The notes under the pieces are model-generated. The model worked only from the letters and a program-made list of their open reading frames with translations. It made no database searches and was not told where the DNA came from. A DNA stretch of 31,872 nucleotides from an uncultured Bacilli bacterium (GTDB lineage: Bacteria; Bacillota_I; Bacilli_A; RF39; UBA660), in contig CALVRF010000003.1 in NCBI GenBank assembly GCA_944358495.1, positions 1 to 31,872 on the forward strand, given 5' to 3'. A program made the translations under genes and the position numbers. This document shows, piece by piece, positions 29,883 to 31,872 of the stretch. Within the stretch, counting starts at the first letter, position 1; each line of letters starts with the position of its first letter.

Positions 29883-30479
29883 ATGGATGATATAAAGGAT
29901 TTAAGTTTGGAAGAAATTCTTAATCTTGATATGGTTTATTTGGATTTTTCGTTTAAAACGTATAAATTGTTACAGGGTTCAAGAATTGAGACGGTAAGAG
30001 ATGTTTTAACATCACCGTTAAGTATGTTTGCTGATATTCGCGGTTTTGAGGATAAAAATATGGAAGAATTAAAAGAAAGGATTGCGGCGCTTAATATTCC
30101 TGGTTTTCATTTAGAAATGGCTGATGATGAAATTAATGATTTATTGTTATCATCTGCTCTTGCTGCGTTAGTTGGAGATGAAAAAGGTGAATTAAAACAT
30201 ATTGAGTTGTTTGCTACACAAATGCAAGATGAAACAGCAAAAATGGAATATGGGGTGTCTATGGCTAGAAAATATCACAATGGTAGTTTAGATGCAATCC
30301 AAAGAAAAAAGAGATTGTTAGAAGAATTAAAGAATATATATGAAGAACAAGCATATTTAAATGAAGAAAATATTAGTTTAGATTTACAGATAGCAGCATT
30401 GATGTCTAAATTAGGTGCTACAGTTAATTATAATGCTTATAGTGAATTAAAAGAATATGTAAAATCTAAAAGAGTATAG
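29883..30479 (+). CDS. Protein with an RNA-polymerase alpha-CTD-like domain and a coiled coil
   Basis: A 198-residue protein. Residues about 18-70 (VYLDFSFKTYKLLQGSRIETVRDVLTS, then FADIRGFEDKNMEELKERI) resemble the C-terminal domain of RNA polymerase alpha, whose pattern is L-x-LSxRxxNxL, I-x-TV-x-DLL, and a helix-hairpin-helix ending in EEIKEKL. The remainder (about 95-198) is helical with long charged stretches, probably a coiled coil. A full rpoA has an N-terminal dimerisation domain, absent here. It could bind DNA or a regulator. It has a strong promoter and a GAGAGGGGA ribosome site, and no other recognisable domain. Confidence 0.6.
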   Translation: MDDIKDLSLEEILNLDMVYLDFSFKTYKLLQGSRIETVRDVLTSPLSMFADIRGFEDKNMEELKERIAALNIPGFHLEMADDEINDLLLSSALAALVGDEKGELKHIELFATQMQDETAKMEYGVSMARKYHNGSLDAIQRKKRLLEELKNIYEEQAYLNEENISLDLQIAALMSKLGATVNYNAYSELKEYVKSKRV

Positions 30480-30570
30480 TTGAACGGTAGTTTGATAAAT
30501 GCTGGAGAATAAGAAAAATTTGGTTAAAATAATCAATGTATGGAGCAAATGATGTTTTATAGGAGTTTTG

Positions 30571-30612
30571 ATAATAAAATTAGCTTACCTTGAGGTAAGC
30601 TAATTTTATTAT
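30571..30612. terminator. Bidirectional terminator, 19-bp perfect hairpin
   Basis: The arms (30571-30589 and 30594-30612) pair perfectly over 19 bp with a TTGA loop. The AT-rich outer part supplies T-rich runs on both strands. It separates the alpha-CTD-like gene from the convergent sortase gene. Confidence 0.75.
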
Positions 30613-30615
30613 GAA

Positions 30616-31779
30616 TTATCTTGGCTCGGTTTTAATTAATTTGGCGTGCATGACTACTCTTTGGGTGCCGGCGACATCTTTACAGGTTGATAAAGTAATT
30701 ATTTTATCATTACTATTAACTTTAGCACTAAAGTTTTTAACACTTCTACTTTTTAGTGTTTGTAAAAATTCATTGTATTGTTCATCAGAGTTAAATTGTG
30801 TTTGTAAATAATAGCTTTCAACAGGTATGGTATAGACACTAAATACTTGCCATAAAGTGTTTTCGGTTGGAGTAGAAAATTTAATAATATAGTTATCTTT
30901 ATTATCATACCAACTACTATTAGTAATATTTTTTAAACTACCAAACATGGTGTTATTTAATCGTCCGTGACCATAAATAATAGTATTTTTATCAAAATTA
31001 ACCATATTGTTACGGTAATCAGCATAAATCCAGCCAGCATCATTAACTGTTTTATCGTAAGCATGGGTTAGATAATAATCATTATTATCGGTTTGAACAA
31101 CTGGGTAGTTAATATTAGTTCCATTTACTTTTATCCATCCAACAGTGTCAGAGTTTTTCTTTAAAAGTTCATTAAAGTCAACGCTCATCATATCCATTTT
31201 AATATAGTCCCAGTAGTCATCACTTTTGTCTTCCGGTGGGTTGACATTAACGGCATTTTCGGCGGGCCTTTCGACGGCATTATCACTAACATCTTCGGTA
31301 ATTTTTTTTGTTTCTTCATTATCTTTGTTCCAATCAAAAATGTTTAAAAGGGCATAAATGAAAACTAGAATACTTAAAAAGAGAATAAAGGCAAAAGTGA
31401 CTTGTTTAATTTTTTTTATTTTTTTGGCGTGGCGATAAGCGGCTCTGGTTGGGTATTTTCTAGTTGGTTGATTTTTATTGTTTACATTTTTAGCATTTGT
31501 TTTTTTATTTTTAGTATTATTTTTACTATTTATTGTTGTTTTTTTAGAAGTTGATGTTTTGTTTTTTGAAGAATTATGGTTGTTAGTTGGTTTGGCGTTT
31601 TGATTTTTACTTTGTATATTGTGTTTTTGAGGCGATGTATTGGCGTGTTTTTTTGTAGTATTATTTGATGTATTAGTACGTGTATTTTTTTTAATGTTAT
31701 TTTGTTTGGTTTTAGTTGTTTGACTTATTGTTTTTTTTGAATGTTTTTGATTGATTTTATTTCTTTTTTTATTTGCCAT
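30616..31779 (-). CDS. Class B sortase with a long basic N-terminal tail
   Basis: I choose ATG 31779 after GAGTGAG; a GTG at 31788 is in frame but poorer. The 387-residue protein has a K/N/T-rich, low-complexity tail (1 to about 118), a membrane helix (about 127-150), a linker, and the sortase domain. The catalytic triad is complete: H271 (YGHG), C366 (TLSTC) and R374 (TQRVVM). The domain has the class B features (SDTVGWIKVNGTNINYPVVQ and an inserted helix before the active Cys). It would cut an NPxT-type signal and fix proteins to the wall; the NPETS protein is the obvious candidate. The 118-residue tail inside the cell is unusual. Confidence 0.9.
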   Translation of the reverse strand: MANKKRNKINQKHSKKTISQTTKTKQNNIKKNTRTNTSNNTTKKHANTSPQKHNIQSKNQNAKPTNNHNSSKNKTSTSKKTTINSKNNTKNKKTNAKNVNNKNQPTRKYPTRAAYRHAKKIKKIKQVTFAFILFLSILVFIYALLNIFDWNKDNEETKKITEDVSDNAVERPAENAVNVNPPEDKSDDYWDYIKMDMMSVDFNELLKKNSDTVGWIKVNGTNINYPVVQTDNNDYYLTHAYDKTVNDAGWIYADYRNNMVNFDKNTIIYGHGRLNNTMFGSLKNITNSSWYDNKDNYIIKFSTPTENTLWQVFSVYTIPVESYYLQTQFNSDEQYNEFLQTLKSRSVKNFSAKVNSNDKIITLSTCKDVAGTQRVVMHAKLIKTEPR

Positions 31780-31804
31780 AATACTCACTCTTTCGTACTG
31801 TTTA

Positions 31805-31833
31805 ATTATAGCATGGATGAAATTGAATGTAAA
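31805..31833 (-). promoter_or_regulatory. Promoter of the sortase gene
   Basis: On the minus strand TTTACA (31828-31833) and TATAAT (31805-31810) are 17 bases apart. A second possible -35 (TTGACA, 31853-31858) lies further upstream. Confidence 0.65.
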
Positions 31834-31872
31834 TAATGGTAAAATAAAAAAATGTCAATGAATTTATTGTAT

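Overview
The window reads as chromosomal DNA from a low-GC Gram-positive bacterium (Bacillota), most likely an uncultured member of Bacilli on the branch close to Mollicutes. The evidence is strong AT bias, AGGAGG-type ribosome sites, UGA used as a stop (for example at 7621-7623, so the standard bacterial code), small XRE regulators, a class B sortase, SpoVS and YjcZ-like sporulation proteins, a MraZ operator of the kind described in Mollicutes, and PrsA. No rRNA, tRNA, CRISPR array, transposase or integrase was seen.

Layout. 1-2240 is a small defence block: the 3' part of a DUF262/HNH nuclease, then an overlapping gene pair that I read as a type II Thoeris system (membrane-macro effector ThsA and TIR-like ThsB), followed by a possible short structured RNA. 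2209-6067 on the minus strand holds ogt with a DUF3592-like membrane protein, a GntR/ABC-ATPase/permease operon with a palindromic operator on its promoter, and a CaCA cation exchanger. 6230-9367 holds spoVS, then a reduced Fe-S assembly group (sufU, an unknown gene, sufB) and a small membrane protein.

9413-11000 holds a short SSB and three XRE regulators, two of them tandem duplicates, with shared GTTAA/TTAAC palindromes at their promoters. 11119-13341 pairs a pyrimidine-nucleoside phosphorylase with an ADP-ribosylglycohydrolase. 13374-16354 carries a DUF2779 two-nuclease protein, rpoZ and recX. 16351-17343 is prsA. 17510-17745 has two tiny YjcZ-like genes behind a sigmaE/sigmaK-like promoter.

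18125-23001 has a surface protein and a shortened division cluster (mraZ, rsmH, ftsL, class B PBP with PASTA repeats) led by an array of MraZ boxes. 23110-24773 is pyrG behind a transcription attenuator. 24784-31779 is an envelope region: a CmpB-like membrane protein, a cardiolipin synthase-lipoprotein-CapA operon, a beta-solenoid surface protein with an NPETS sorting motif, a protein with an RNA-polymerase alpha-CTD-like domain, and a class B sortase that probably anchors the NPETS protein.

The items I would look at first are the Thoeris II locus and the possible RNA beside it, the pyrG leader with an AG repeat in place of the known G-run, the MraZ box array, the stand-alone alpha-CTD-like protein, the operator network of the three XRE genes, and the two tiny sporulation genes. 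All calls are from reading the sequence; no database search was run.
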